Source: Yoonia sp035117555
Lineage (GTDB): Bacteria; Pseudomonadota; Alphaproteobacteria; Rhodobacterales; Rhodobacteraceae
Assembly (NCBI RefSeq): GCF_035117555.1
Contig: NZ_JAYKPK010000002.1
Coordinates: 310,001 to 374,000 of the forward strand
Length of the DNA stretch: 64,000 bases
Direction: 5' to 3'
Shown: positions 52,170 through 60,410 of the stretch, one piece after another
How the letters are laid out: every line of letters begins with the position of its first letter
Position numbering within the stretch: position 1 is the stretch's first letter
Made by a program: the position numbers and the translations under genes
Notes under the pieces: model-generated
Told to the model about the DNA's origin: nothing
Database searches by the model: none
Seen by the model: only the letters and a program-made list of their open reading frames with translations

Positions 52170-53745
52170 GGGCAAGCTCCGGCAATTTGGGGGCGGCGGC
52201 GATCAGGCTTTTTGTATAAGGATGCTGCGGATTGGCAAAAACAGCCTCGGTTTCACCTTGTTCCACGATTTTCCCCGCCTGCATGACCATCACCCTGTCA
52301 GTGATAGACCGCACAACCGACAGGTCATGGCTGATGAACAGATAGGCCAGCGGACGCTTGCGACAGAGGTCTGCGATCAGATCCAGCACCTGCGCGCGCA
52401 CAGAGACGTCCAGCGCCGAGACCGCCTCATCAAAGATGATCAGATCAGGTTCCACGATCAGCGCGCGGGCAATCGCAAGTCGCTGGCGCTGACCGCCAGA
52501 AAATTCGTGGATATATTTGCCCGCCGCCTCTGCCGGCAGGCCGACATCGGTCAAGGCCTTGGCGATGGCCTGATCCCGCGCGGCACCCTTGGGCGGATTG
52601 TCCAGCAGGAAGAACGGTTCGGTGATCAACCGGTCCACCCGGTGGCGCGGGTTGAAACTGCCATAGGGGTCCTGAAACACCACCTGCATCTTGCGGCGCA
52701 GCGCGAGGTCGGCCTTGCCGCCTTGCAAGACAGGCGCGCCGTCCAGCGAGATGCTGCCACCTTGCACCTGCTCAAGGCCCAATATCGCCCGTGTGAGGGT
52801 CGATTTTCCACAACCGCTCTCGCCGACCAGACCAATGCGTTCGCCACGCCCGACGGTGAAGCTGACATCATCTAGGGCGCGAAACAGAGGGCGCGGGCCG
52901 AACAGGGAAACACGTTTGACCGGATAATCCCGCACCACGTTCTGCACCTGCAACAGCGGCTCATCCACCTGCGCCTCGGGCAATTGGACCGCATGGGTCG
53001 AGGCCGCGAACAGCGCCTTTGTATAGGGATGGCGCATATTGCGCAAAAGGTCCGCCGTGGCACCGGTTTCCACGATCCTGCCATGCTGCATCACGGCGAT
53101 CTGGTCGGCGACATCGGCAACGACCGCCAGATCATGGGTGATCAGCAGCAGCCCCATGCCGAATTCATCCACCAGCCCTTGCAGCAGCTCCAATATCCGC
53201 GCCTGCGTAGTGACATCCAGCGCCGTTGTCGGTTCATCCGCAATCAGCAGCTTGGGCCGCATCGCAATCGCCATGGCGATCACCACGCGCTGACGCTGAC
53301 CGCCGGACAGTTCATGCGGATAGCGGTGCGGGCCAACCTGCAGCCCGACACGTTCCAGCATGGCGCTTGCACGGGCGCGGGCCTCTGTCTTGGCTACTTT
53401 CTCATGAATCAGGATCGTTTCGGCCACCTGTGCGCCGATGGTTTGCACCGGGTTCAGCGTTGTCATCGGTTCCTGAAACACCATGCCCATCGCATTGCCG
53501 CGCATCCGGCAAAGGGCCGCCTCTGGCGTTTGCAGAATATCGGTGCCGTCCAGCACGATCTGGCCCTGCGCCACAGCGCCTTGTGGCAGCAGGCCCATCA
53601 CCGCCAAGGCGGTCATCGATTTGCCCGACCCACTTTCCCCGGTGATCGCGGTGATCTGACCTGCGGCGATCTCCAGATCAATGCCTTGCAAGACGGGCGT
53701 GCCGCCGATCTGCACCGACAGGTCTTTGATCGATAGCAGGCTCAT
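52150..53745 (-). CDS. Peptide-type ABC transporter ATPase, two fused domains
   Basis: 531 residues joining the DppD-like and DppF-like ATPases. Walker A motifs are GESGSGKSM (~37) and GESGCGKST (~311). Signatures are LSGGQRQRVVIAMA (~152) and FSGGQRQRLAIARA (~423). Walker B motifs are LLIADEPTTALD and LIIFDEAVSALD. Fused pairs of this kind are common (GsiA-like). It overlaps the permease gene upstream by ATGA and the aldehyde dehydrogenase downstream. Confidence 0.93.
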   Translation of the reverse strand: MSLLSIKDLSVQIGGTPVLQGIDLEIAAGQITAITGESGSGKSMTALAVMGLLPQGAVAQGQIVLDGTDILQTPEAALCRMRGNAMGMVFQEPMTTLNPVQTIGAQVAETILIHEKVAKTEARARASAMLERVGLQVGPHRYPHELSGGQRQRVVIAMAIAMRPKLLIADEPTTALDVTTQARILELLQGLVDEFGMGLLLITHDLAVVADVADQIAVMQHGRIVETGATADLLRNMRHPYTKALFAASTHAVQLPEAQVDEPLLQVQNVVRDYPVKRVSLFGPRPLFRALDDVSFTVGRGERIGLVGESGCGKSTLTRAILGLEQVQGGSISLDGAPVLQGGKADLALRRKMQVVFQDPYGSFNPRHRVDRLITEPFFLLDNPPKGAARDQAIAKALTDVGLPAEAAGKYIHEFSGGQRQRLAIARALIVEPDLIIFDEAVSALDVSVRAQVLDLIADLCRKRPLAYLFISHDLSVVRSITDRVMVMQAGKIVEQGETEAVFANPQHPYTKSLIAAAPKLPELAHAADAL

Positions 53746-54557
53746 GTCCGCACCACCCGGATCCTTGGATCAAGCCAGTCGCGCAAGCCGTCGCCCAGCA
53801 GGTTCAGCCCCAACACGGTGAGCAGAATCGCGAAGCCGGGGATCAGGGCCACATGCGGCGCAAGGCTGACCAAGGTCTGCGCATCCGCCAGCATTCGCCC
53901 CCAACTTGCGGTGGGTGGCTGTGCGCCAAGACCGATGTAGGACAGCGCAGCCTCAGCCAGGATTCCGAGGCTGAACTGGATCGTTCCCTGCACGATCATC
54001 AGATTGGTGATATTGGGCAGGATATGTTCAGCCGAGATCCGCGTGGATGATTTGCCACAGACACGCGCCGCGCGGATGAAGTCACGCTCCCACAAAGGCA
54101 GGGCCGCGCTGCGGGTCAGGCGTGCAAAGACGGGGATGTTGAAGATCCCGATGGCGATGATCGCATTGACGGCAGAAGGGCCGAAAACCGCCGTGATCAG
54201 GATCGCGATCACCAGCGACGGGAAGGCGAATACCAGATCATTGCCGCGCATGATCAGATCATCCAGCAGTGACCCATGCCGTGCTGCTGCCCAAAGGCCC
54301 AAAGGCACACCCAGGCCCATGCCGATGCCGACCGCGACCAAGGCCACGGCGATGGATGTCCGCGCGCCCATCATGATCATCGACAGGATGTCGCGCCCGA
54401 AATGATCGGTGCCGAGCAGATGCGCGCCGCCCGGGCGTAGCAGGCGGTTGGGGATATCCAAAACTTCGATATCATAGGGCGTCCAGAGGAAGGACAGCGC
54501 GGCAAGGGCGGTGAAAAACAGCGTCAGACCCGCGCCGATGATCAGATTGCGCGACAT
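53742..54557 (-). CDS. Peptide-type ABC transporter permease (DppC-like)
   Basis: 271 residues. N-terminal membrane helix, then the DppC-type region GGAHLLGTDHFGRDILSMIM (~43) and the EAA coupling loop EAALSYIGLGAQPPTASWG (~204). About six membrane segments. It pairs with the DppB-like permease encoded just upstream (ATGA overlap). Confidence 0.93.
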   Translation of the reverse strand: MSRNLIIGAGLTLFFTALAALSFLWTPYDIEVLDIPNRLLRPGGAHLLGTDHFGRDILSMIMMGARTSIAVALVAVGIGMGLGVPLGLWAAARHGSLLDDLIMRGNDLVFAFPSLVIAILITAVFGPSAVNAIIAIGIFNIPVFARLTRSAALPLWERDFIRAARVCGKSSTRISAEHILPNITNLMIVQGTIQFSLGILAEAALSYIGLGAQPPTASWGRMLADAQTLVSLAPHVALIPGFAILLTVLGLNLLGDGLRDWLDPRIRVVRT

Positions 54558-55501
54558 CAGGCGCGCACCCGCAGACGGGGATCAACGGCGGCATAGGTCA
54601 GATCGACGATGAAATTCACCATGATCACGGTGAAGACCAGCAACATCACCACGCTTTCCACGACGATCAAGTCACGCGCGCTGATCGATTGAAAGATCAG
54701 CCGCCCCAGACCCGGCAGGAAAAACACCTGCTCGATGATGATGCCACCTGCCAGCAGAAAGGAGAACTGCAGTCCGATGATCGTCAGCACCGGGATCAGC
54801 GCATTGCGCAGCGCGTGCCGCCACAGTGCTTGGCGGCGGGTCAGCCCCTTGGCCCGGGCGGTGCGAATGAAATCCTCGCCCAGCATATCAAGCAAGGACG
54901 ACCGCATCACCCGCGCCAGGATCGCCGCTTGCGGCAGGGCAAGGGCGACAGCAGGCAAGGTCAGCGCCTTGATCGCGGCCAATGGGTTGCCCCAGCCCGG
55001 AAACCCACCAGCGGAAAACCAGCGCAGATTGATTGCGAAGATCAGCACAAGGATCATCGCGAACCAGAAATTCGGGATCGCGACGCCCAGTTGCGTAGCC
55101 CCCATGATCGCCGTGTCACCGGCGCTGCCCCGGCGGCTGGCCGCATAGATCCCGGCGGGGAAGGCGACGATGGTGGACAGGATCAGCGCATAGATTGCCA
55201 AAGGCAGCGACACCCAGACCCGGTCGCCGATCAAATCGGCAACCGGCGTTTTATAAGTCCATGACATCCCGAAATCGCCCTGCAGCATGCCGCCGACCCA
55301 AGCCAGGTAGCGGGCGATCAGCGACTGATCCAACCCCATCTCGGCCCGCAGCGCCGCGATCGTGTCAGGCCGGGCATTGACGCCCAGCATGAAGGCGGCG
55401 GGATCACCCGGGATCACCTCGACCACCGCGAAGATCACAATCGATGCGACGATCAGGCTGATGACAAGCGAGGCGAACCGGCCAAGGGCATAACGGATCA
55501 T
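54557..55501 (-). CDS. Peptide-type ABC transporter permease (DppB-like)
   Basis: 314 residues, six membrane segments, starting with MIRYALGRFASLVISLIVAS. The DppB motifs VIPGDPAAFMLG (~29), FGMSWTYKTPVADLI (~77) and the EAA loop RTARAKGLTRRQALWRHALR (~207) are present. It is seven bases after the binding-protein gene. Confidence 0.93.
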   Translation of the reverse strand: MIRYALGRFASLVISLIVASIVIFAVVEVIPGDPAAFMLGVNARPDTIAALRAEMGLDQSLIARYLAWVGGMLQGDFGMSWTYKTPVADLIGDRVWVSLPLAIYALILSTIVAFPAGIYAASRRGSAGDTAIMGATQLGVAIPNFWFAMILVLIFAINLRWFSAGGFPGWGNPLAAIKALTLPAVALALPQAAILARVMRSSLLDMLGEDFIRTARAKGLTRRQALWRHALRNALIPVLTIIGLQFSFLLAGGIIIEQVFFLPGLGRLIFQSISARDLIVVESVVMLLVFTVIMVNFIVDLTYAAVDPRLRVRA

Positions 55502-55508
55502 GCCCTGC

Positions 55509-56984
55509 TCAATTCCCCCAGGAAACGCCGGTCAGATCGACCGCAGCGGTCGGCTGGTTCACCCAAAGCCCGGTAATCTCGGCCCGTGCCACCGTCGCCA
55601 CCGCCAGCTGGAACAGATAGGCGTTGACGTAATCCTCGGAAATGATCGTCTGCGCTTGGGCCAGCAGGGCAGAGCGGCCGTCGGGATCTGTGGTCGCGTT
55701 CAGCTCATCCAGAACGGCGCGGAAATCCGGGTTGTCATATTGGAAATAATAATCCGGATTGGCGTAGATGTTGATGTCCATCGGTTCGGTATGGCTGATG
55801 ATGGTCAGGCCGAAGTCCTTGTTGGTGAACACTTCTTCCAGCCATTGTGCCCATTCCAGATTGGTGATTTCGGTCTCGATCCCGACAGCGCGCAACTGGC
55901 TGGCGATAATCTCACCGCCGCGCCGGGCATAGGAGGGCGGCGGCAGTTTCAGGGTCACTGTAAACCCGTCCGCCATGCCAGCCTCTTCCAGCAGGGACCG
56001 GGACAGGTCGGGATCGAATTGCGAATTGGCCAGAAGATCGACGTAATCGGGGTTGTGCGGCGCGAAATGAGTGCCAATTGGCGTGCCATAGCCGAACATG
56101 GCCCCGTCGATGACCGCTTGGCGGTCAATCGCATGGGTCACAGCCTGCCGGACGAGGATGTTGTCGAAAGGCGCCACCTGATTGTTCATCGCCAGAATGG
56201 TTTCGCCTTCAGTGCTGCCATCCAGTACCTGAAACCTTGGATCAGCCTCGAATTGCGGGAGGTTTTCGGGGGCAGGGTAGCCTACGAACACATCCACATC
56301 CTCGGCCATCATCGCCGCAAAAGCGGCGGTCGGGTCAGAGATAAAACGGAACGTCGCCGTTTCCAGCGCGGGTGCTGCCCCCCAGTAGGTTTCGTTGCGG
56401 GTCAGGTCGATGCGGTCGCCCTGCGCCCAATTGGTAAAGGCAAAAGGCCCGGTGCCGATTGGGTTGGTGGCGATAGTCTCAATGCTTTCGGGTGCCACGA
56501 TCACCGCATCACCCCAAGCGAGGTTGAACAGGAACATGCCGTTGGGCTGGGCGAGTGTGACCTGCACGGTCAGCGGGTCAACCGCGGTGACATCAGCGAT
56601 ATCTTCAAACAGCACCTTTTGCGCATTGGTGCTGTCCTCCGCCCGGGCGCGGTCGAGGCTGAATTTCACATCCTCGGCGTCCATCGTGGTGCCGTCGTGA
56701 AAGGTCACACCAGCGGCAAGGTTGAACGTGTAGACGAGCCCATCGTCAGAGATATCCCAGCTTTGCGCCAGTCCACGGACCACCGCGCCATCGGCGTCAA
56801 ACCGGGTCAGCCCTTCAAACACATTGGCGTAAAGAACGGAATCGACTGCCTGCGCGGCACCGCTGGTGGGGTCAAGGTTCGGCGGCTCAAGCTGGATCGC
56901 GACGGTGATACTGTCTTGTGCCAACGCACCGGCGGCGCAGAGCACGATGGCAGTCGAAGCGGCAAGGCGTTTGAAATGATGCAT
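55509..56984 (-). CDS. Family 5 ABC transporter substrate-binding protein
   Basis: 491 residues with a signal peptide (MHHFKRLAASTAIVLCAAGA, cut after ALA). The mature protein is of the DppA/OppA family: ITVAIQLEPPNLDPTSGAAQ (~26), GLAQSWDISDDGLVYTFNL (~66), GVTFHDGTTMDAEDVKFSLD (~88) and GTGPFAFTNW (~185). The family binds peptides, opines or nickel; the neighbours (M20 amidohydrolase, P1 peptidase) suggest a peptide or acyl-amino compound. Two small stem-loops lie between it and the M20 gene. Confidence 0.92.
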   Translation of the reverse strand: MHHFKRLAASTAIVLCAAGALAQDSITVAIQLEPPNLDPTSGAAQAVDSVLYANVFEGLTRFDADGAVVRGLAQSWDISDDGLVYTFNLAAGVTFHDGTTMDAEDVKFSLDRARAEDSTNAQKVLFEDIADVTAVDPLTVQVTLAQPNGMFLFNLAWGDAVIVAPESIETIATNPIGTGPFAFTNWAQGDRIDLTRNETYWGAAPALETATFRFISDPTAAFAAMMAEDVDVFVGYPAPENLPQFEADPRFQVLDGSTEGETILAMNNQVAPFDNILVRQAVTHAIDRQAVIDGAMFGYGTPIGTHFAPHNPDYVDLLANSQFDPDLSRSLLEEAGMADGFTVTLKLPPPSYARRGGEIIASQLRAVGIETEITNLEWAQWLEEVFTNKDFGLTIISHTEPMDINIYANPDYYFQYDNPDFRAVLDELNATTDPDGRSALLAQAQTIISEDYVNAYLFQLAVATVARAEITGLWVNQPTAAVDLTGVSWGN

Positions 56985-57013
56985 GATAGCCCCCTGTTGT
57001 TATGCGTAGTGTT

Positions 57014-57064
57014 CACCCAGCCTTGGGTGTAATGCAAGCGTGGTGTGGCGGGCTGAACCCCGCC
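57014..57064 (-). terminator. Paired stem-loops between M20 and binding-protein genes
   Basis: CACCCA (57014-57019) pairs with TGGGTG (57024-57029), and GGCGGG (57047-57052) pairs with CCCGCC (57059-57064). Neither has a clear T-run on the minus strand. They may act as a partial terminator or as mRNA stabilisers upstream of the highly expressed binding-protein gene. Confidence 0.4.
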
Positions 57065-58345
57065 CTACGGCAACAAGATCGCACCGAGCCCCCGGGCCAT
57101 GACCTGCGCGCTGTCGATCATGTCATCTACGCCGATGTACTCATCGGGTTTATGCGCCAGTTCCAGCAGCCCCGGCCCGTAAGCGATGCAATTCTTCAGC
57201 TTGCCGATCCGGTCGATATGTTTCTGGTCATAAGTCCCGGGCGAGGCCACGAATTGCGCGGGCCGCCCCAGCACTTTCTCGATTTGCGCGGCAATCACCT
57301 GCACGACCGGCGCTTCGCGGTCAGTCATGCTGGGCAGAACCATGTTGATTTCGCGCAGGTCATACTCAAAACGGTCGCGGCGGGCTTTGAGGTCTTCCAG
57401 CAGCGCTGTCACCTCGCCGCGTACCTGATCGATGCTTTCCTCGGCCAGAAAGCGGCGGTCGATCACGATGCGGCATGAATCGGGCACGCAATGGGCGGGC
57501 AGGCTGGTGTCGTCTGCGGCCTTTTCCGGCTGGCCGCCATGAATGGAATTGATATTCATCGTCGAGGAACGCGCGCCATCGGGGACCACCGGCATATCGG
57601 TATGCCGCGCGGCCATGGCGGGGTAGAGCGTGGTTTCAAAGGCATTCAGCACCGCCCCCATGTGCCGCACAGCGCAATCCCCCAGAAACGGCATCGCGCC
57701 ATGCGCGATTTCACCGTGGGTTTCAATCTCGGCCCACCACCCGCCGCGATGGCCCAGACAGACGCGGTCTTTATGCAAAGGTTCGGGGATGATCACATGC
57801 TGCACGCGGGCGGCGTCGAAATAGCCCTGTTCAGCCAGATAGGCGACACCGCCATAGCCGCCTGATTCTTCATCCGCCGTGCCGGAAATCTCGATCGCAC
57901 CGGCGAAGTCGGAATGGGTCGCGATAAACGCCTCTGCCGCGATGATGGAGGCCGCCAGCCCGCCTTTCATGTCGCAGGCACCCCGGCCATAGATCTTGCC
58001 ATCAATCAGCGCGCCGCCGAACGGGTCTTGGGTCCAGCCATGCCCGACCTCGACCACGTCGATGTGGCTGTTGAAATGCACGCAATCGCCCGCCCGTGTG
58101 CCTTCACGGCGCGCCACAATGTTCCAGCGGGGGTATTTGTCACTGTCGCCCGGCGTGCCATGGGCGCGGATCAATTCGGTCTGAAACCCCGATTTGCGCA
58201 GCCGCCGGTCGAGGTATTCGCAGATTTCGCGATAAAGCGCGCCGGGCGGGTTCAGCGTCGGGATACGGATCAGGTCTTGCGTCAGCGCGATCAGGTCATC
58301 GCGGCGGTCAGTGATGGCAGTCATCAAGGCATGTTGATCAGTCAT
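57065..58345 (-). CDS. M20 family amidohydrolase (ArgE/DapE type)
   Basis: 426 residues, zinc-dependent deacylase or carboxypeptidase of the ArgE/DapE/CPG2 class. Metal residues are in VHFNSHIDVVEVGHGW (~92) and GRGACDMKGGLAASI (~120), with the catalytic Glu pair in TADEESGGYG (~158). ATG 58345 is chosen; the open frame continues upstream to 58492 without family-like sequence. Co-orientation with the transporter, aldehyde dehydrogenase, SDR and P1 peptidase suggests it removes an acyl or peptide group from the imported compound. Confidence 0.88.
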   Translation of the reverse strand: MTDQHALMTAITDRRDDLIALTQDLIRIPTLNPPGALYREICEYLDRRLRKSGFQTELIRAHGTPGDSDKYPRWNIVARREGTRAGDCVHFNSHIDVVEVGHGWTQDPFGGALIDGKIYGRGACDMKGGLAASIIAAEAFIATHSDFAGAIEISGTADEESGGYGGVAYLAEQGYFDAARVQHVIIPEPLHKDRVCLGHRGGWWAEIETHGEIAHGAMPFLGDCAVRHMGAVLNAFETTLYPAMAARHTDMPVVPDGARSSTMNINSIHGGQPEKAADDTSLPAHCVPDSCRIVIDRRFLAEESIDQVRGEVTALLEDLKARRDRFEYDLREINMVLPSMTDREAPVVQVIAAQIEKVLGRPAQFVASPGTYDQKHIDRIGKLKNCIAYGPGLLELAHKPDEYIGVDDMIDSAQVMARGLGAILLP

Positions 58346-58582
58346 GCGCAGACTAAAGTCCAAGCCGGGTGATCCTGCAAGAGGAATGAAACAGTGCCAT
58401 GGCGGCGCTGGAGTCGGTTTGTGCTGGATGCCTGATTGATCAGCGCTTGCAACACCCATTTGGCAAAAGGCGACCGCGCAAAGGCAGTCCATGTATTGCG
58501 GTTGGCGAAACGCTCACTTTCCTGTCACAGCGATTGCGCGGCGCGGCGCGATCAAGGACAAGGACATAACGCTCTGGATTGC

Positions 58583-59194
58583 ATGATGCTTGACCGCCAC
58601 CTTCGCCCGCTGATCGACCCGCCGCTGGACCGGATCGGGCAGAGCCTTGCCCTGCGCGGAGTAACGGCCAATGCGGTGACCCTGACCGGGCTGGGGCTGG
58701 GGCTGATCGCGGCTGTGGTGATCTGGCTCGGCGCGCCGCTTTGGGCGCTGATCCCGCTGCTGGCAAGTCGGCTGGCTGATGGGTTGGACGGTGCCGTCGC
58801 GCGGGCCACCCGGAAAACCGATTTCGGCGGTTATCTGGATATCGCTGCTGATTTTCTGTTCTACGGGATGATCCCGCTGGCCTTCGTGCTGACCGACCCC
58901 GCCAGCAACGGCGCGGCGGGGGCTTTCCTGCTCGCGTCCTTCTATTTCAACGGCACCAGTTTTCTGGGCTACGCCATTCTGGCCGAAAAACACGGGCATA
59001 AGACGACCGCCCAAGGGCAAAAGTCGCTCTATTATTCCAACGGCATCTTGGAAGGGACCGAGACGATTGTCTTTTTCATCCTGCTCTGCCTGTTTGAAAC
59101 TTACTTCGCTCCATTGGCGTGGATTTTCGGAACCTTGTGTTTTGTGACCGCTGCCTTGCGGATCTACGCCGCCTCGCGCATCTATACCTTTTGA
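58583..59194 (+). CDS. ynjF: CDP-alcohol phosphatidyltransferase (YnjF-like)
   Basis: About 203 residues, integral membrane. All eight catalytic positions of the family are present: D-G-L-D-G-A-V-A-R (~63) followed by GGYLD and IAAD. It joins a CDP-linked lipid to an alcohol. The link to the ynjBCD genes matches the E. coli ynj region, and the acceptor is unknown there as well. ATG 58583 or 58586 could be the start; no strong ribosome site decides. It is divergent from the M20 gene, with 237 bases between. Confidence 0.82.
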   Translation: MMLDRHLRPLIDPPLDRIGQSLALRGVTANAVTLTGLGLGLIAAVVIWLGAPLWALIPLLASRLADGLDGAVARATRKTDFGGYLDIAADFLFYGMIPLAFVLTDPASNGAAGAFLLASFYFNGTSFLGYAILAEKHGHKTTAQGQKSLYYSNGILEGTETIVFFILLCLFETYFAPLAWIFGTLCFVTAALRIYAASRIYTF

Positions 59195-59206
59195 AGGAAT
59201 TCGTTG

Positions 59207-60406
59207 ATGAAACACCTCGCCATTCTCGCCGCTTTGTTGGCTCCAATGCCTGCCTTGGCCGACATCGATCCCGCGAATTGGGAAGCGGTCACGGCAGAGG
59301 CCGAGGGCCAGACCGTTTACTGGAACGCCTGGGGCGGGTCCACCACGACCAATGATTTCATCGCCTGGGTCGGGTCCCGCGTGGCCGAGGATTACGGTGT
59401 GACCCTCGAACATGTCAAACTGACCGACACCGCCGATGCCGTCACCCGCGTGCTGTCGGAAAAGCAGGCCGGGCAGGATGACGGTAGCGCGATTGACCTG
59501 ATCTGGATCAACGGCGCGAATTTCGCGGCGATGAAAGAAGCGGATCTGCTGTTCGGCCCCTATGCCGAGGATCTGCCGAACTGGGCCTTGGTTGATTATG
59601 AGAATAAGTCGGTGCAAACCGATTTCACCGTGCCGGTCGACGGCTATGAAAGCCCTTGGGCGATGGCGCAGGTTGTCTTTATCCATGACACGGCGCGGAT
59701 GCCCGATGCGCTGGGCTCGATGCAGGTGTTGCTGGATTGGACGCAGGATAATCCCGGACGCTTTACCTATCCGCAGCCGCCGGATTTTCTGGGGGCGACT
59801 TTCCTCAAACAGGTCTTGGTCGACATTCTGCCCGATGCATCGGTGCTGGCAGAGCCTGCGACGGATGACAACTACGACGACGTGACCGCCCCGCTTTGGG
59901 CGTATCTCGACACTTTGACGCCAAACCTGTGGCGTGAAGGTCGCGCCTATCCCGCCACGGGCCCGGCGCAATTGCAACTGATCGCGGATGGCGAGGTTGA
60001 TCTGGCGATCTCTTTCAGCCCGGGCGAAGCGACGGCGGCGATTGCCAACAACCAATTGCCCGATACGGTCCGCACCTTCGTGCTGGACAAAGGCACGATC
60101 GGCAACGCGTCTTTCGTCGCGATCCCTTATAATGCCAGTGCAAAGGCAGGGGCGATGTTGGTCGCCAATTTCCTGATGTCGCCAGAGGCGCAGGCGCGCG
60201 CGCAGGACCCTGATGTGTTGGGCTACGGCACGGTGCTGGCGATGGACAAGCTGGCGGCGGATGACCGCGCCTTGTTCGATGCGCTCGATCTTGGCATTGC
60301 GACGCTGACACCTGCAGAGCTTGGCACGGTGCTGGCGGAACCGCATCCCAGCTGGATGACCCGGATCAGCGACGATTGGATGACCCGTTACGGCGTTGCC
60401 CAGTAA
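59207..60406 (+). CDS. ynjB: ABC transporter substrate-binding protein (YnjB-like)
   Basis: 399 residues with a signal peptide (MKHLAILAALLAPMPALA). Extracellular-solute-binding type related to iron/thiamine binding proteins: VYWNAWGGSTTTNDFIAWV (~36), DLIWINGANFAAMKE (~101) and FLMSPEAQARAQDPDVLGYG (~325). ATG 59207 is preceded by AAGGAA. It lies 12 bases after ynjF, so the cluster is one operon. The substrate is unknown. Confidence 0.88.
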   Translation: MKHLAILAALLAPMPALADIDPANWEAVTAEAEGQTVYWNAWGGSTTTNDFIAWVGSRVAEDYGVTLEHVKLTDTADAVTRVLSEKQAGQDDGSAIDLIWINGANFAAMKEADLLFGPYAEDLPNWALVDYENKSVQTDFTVPVDGYESPWAMAQVVFIHDTARMPDALGSMQVLLDWTQDNPGRFTYPQPPDFLGATFLKQVLVDILPDASVLAEPATDDNYDDVTAPLWAYLDTLTPNLWREGRAYPATGPAQLQLIADGEVDLAISFSPGEATAAIANNQLPDTVRTFVLDKGTIGNASFVAIPYNASAKAGAMLVANFLMSPEAQARAQDPDVLGYGTVLAMDKLAADDRALFDALDLGIATLTPAELGTVLAEPHPSWMTRISDDWMTRYGVAQ

Positions 60407-60410
60407 GATC

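Noticed and set aside
55500..57032. Long open frame opposite the family-5 binding-protein gene
   Set aside because: The minus-strand gene has a signal peptide and family motifs; the plus-strand frame has none.
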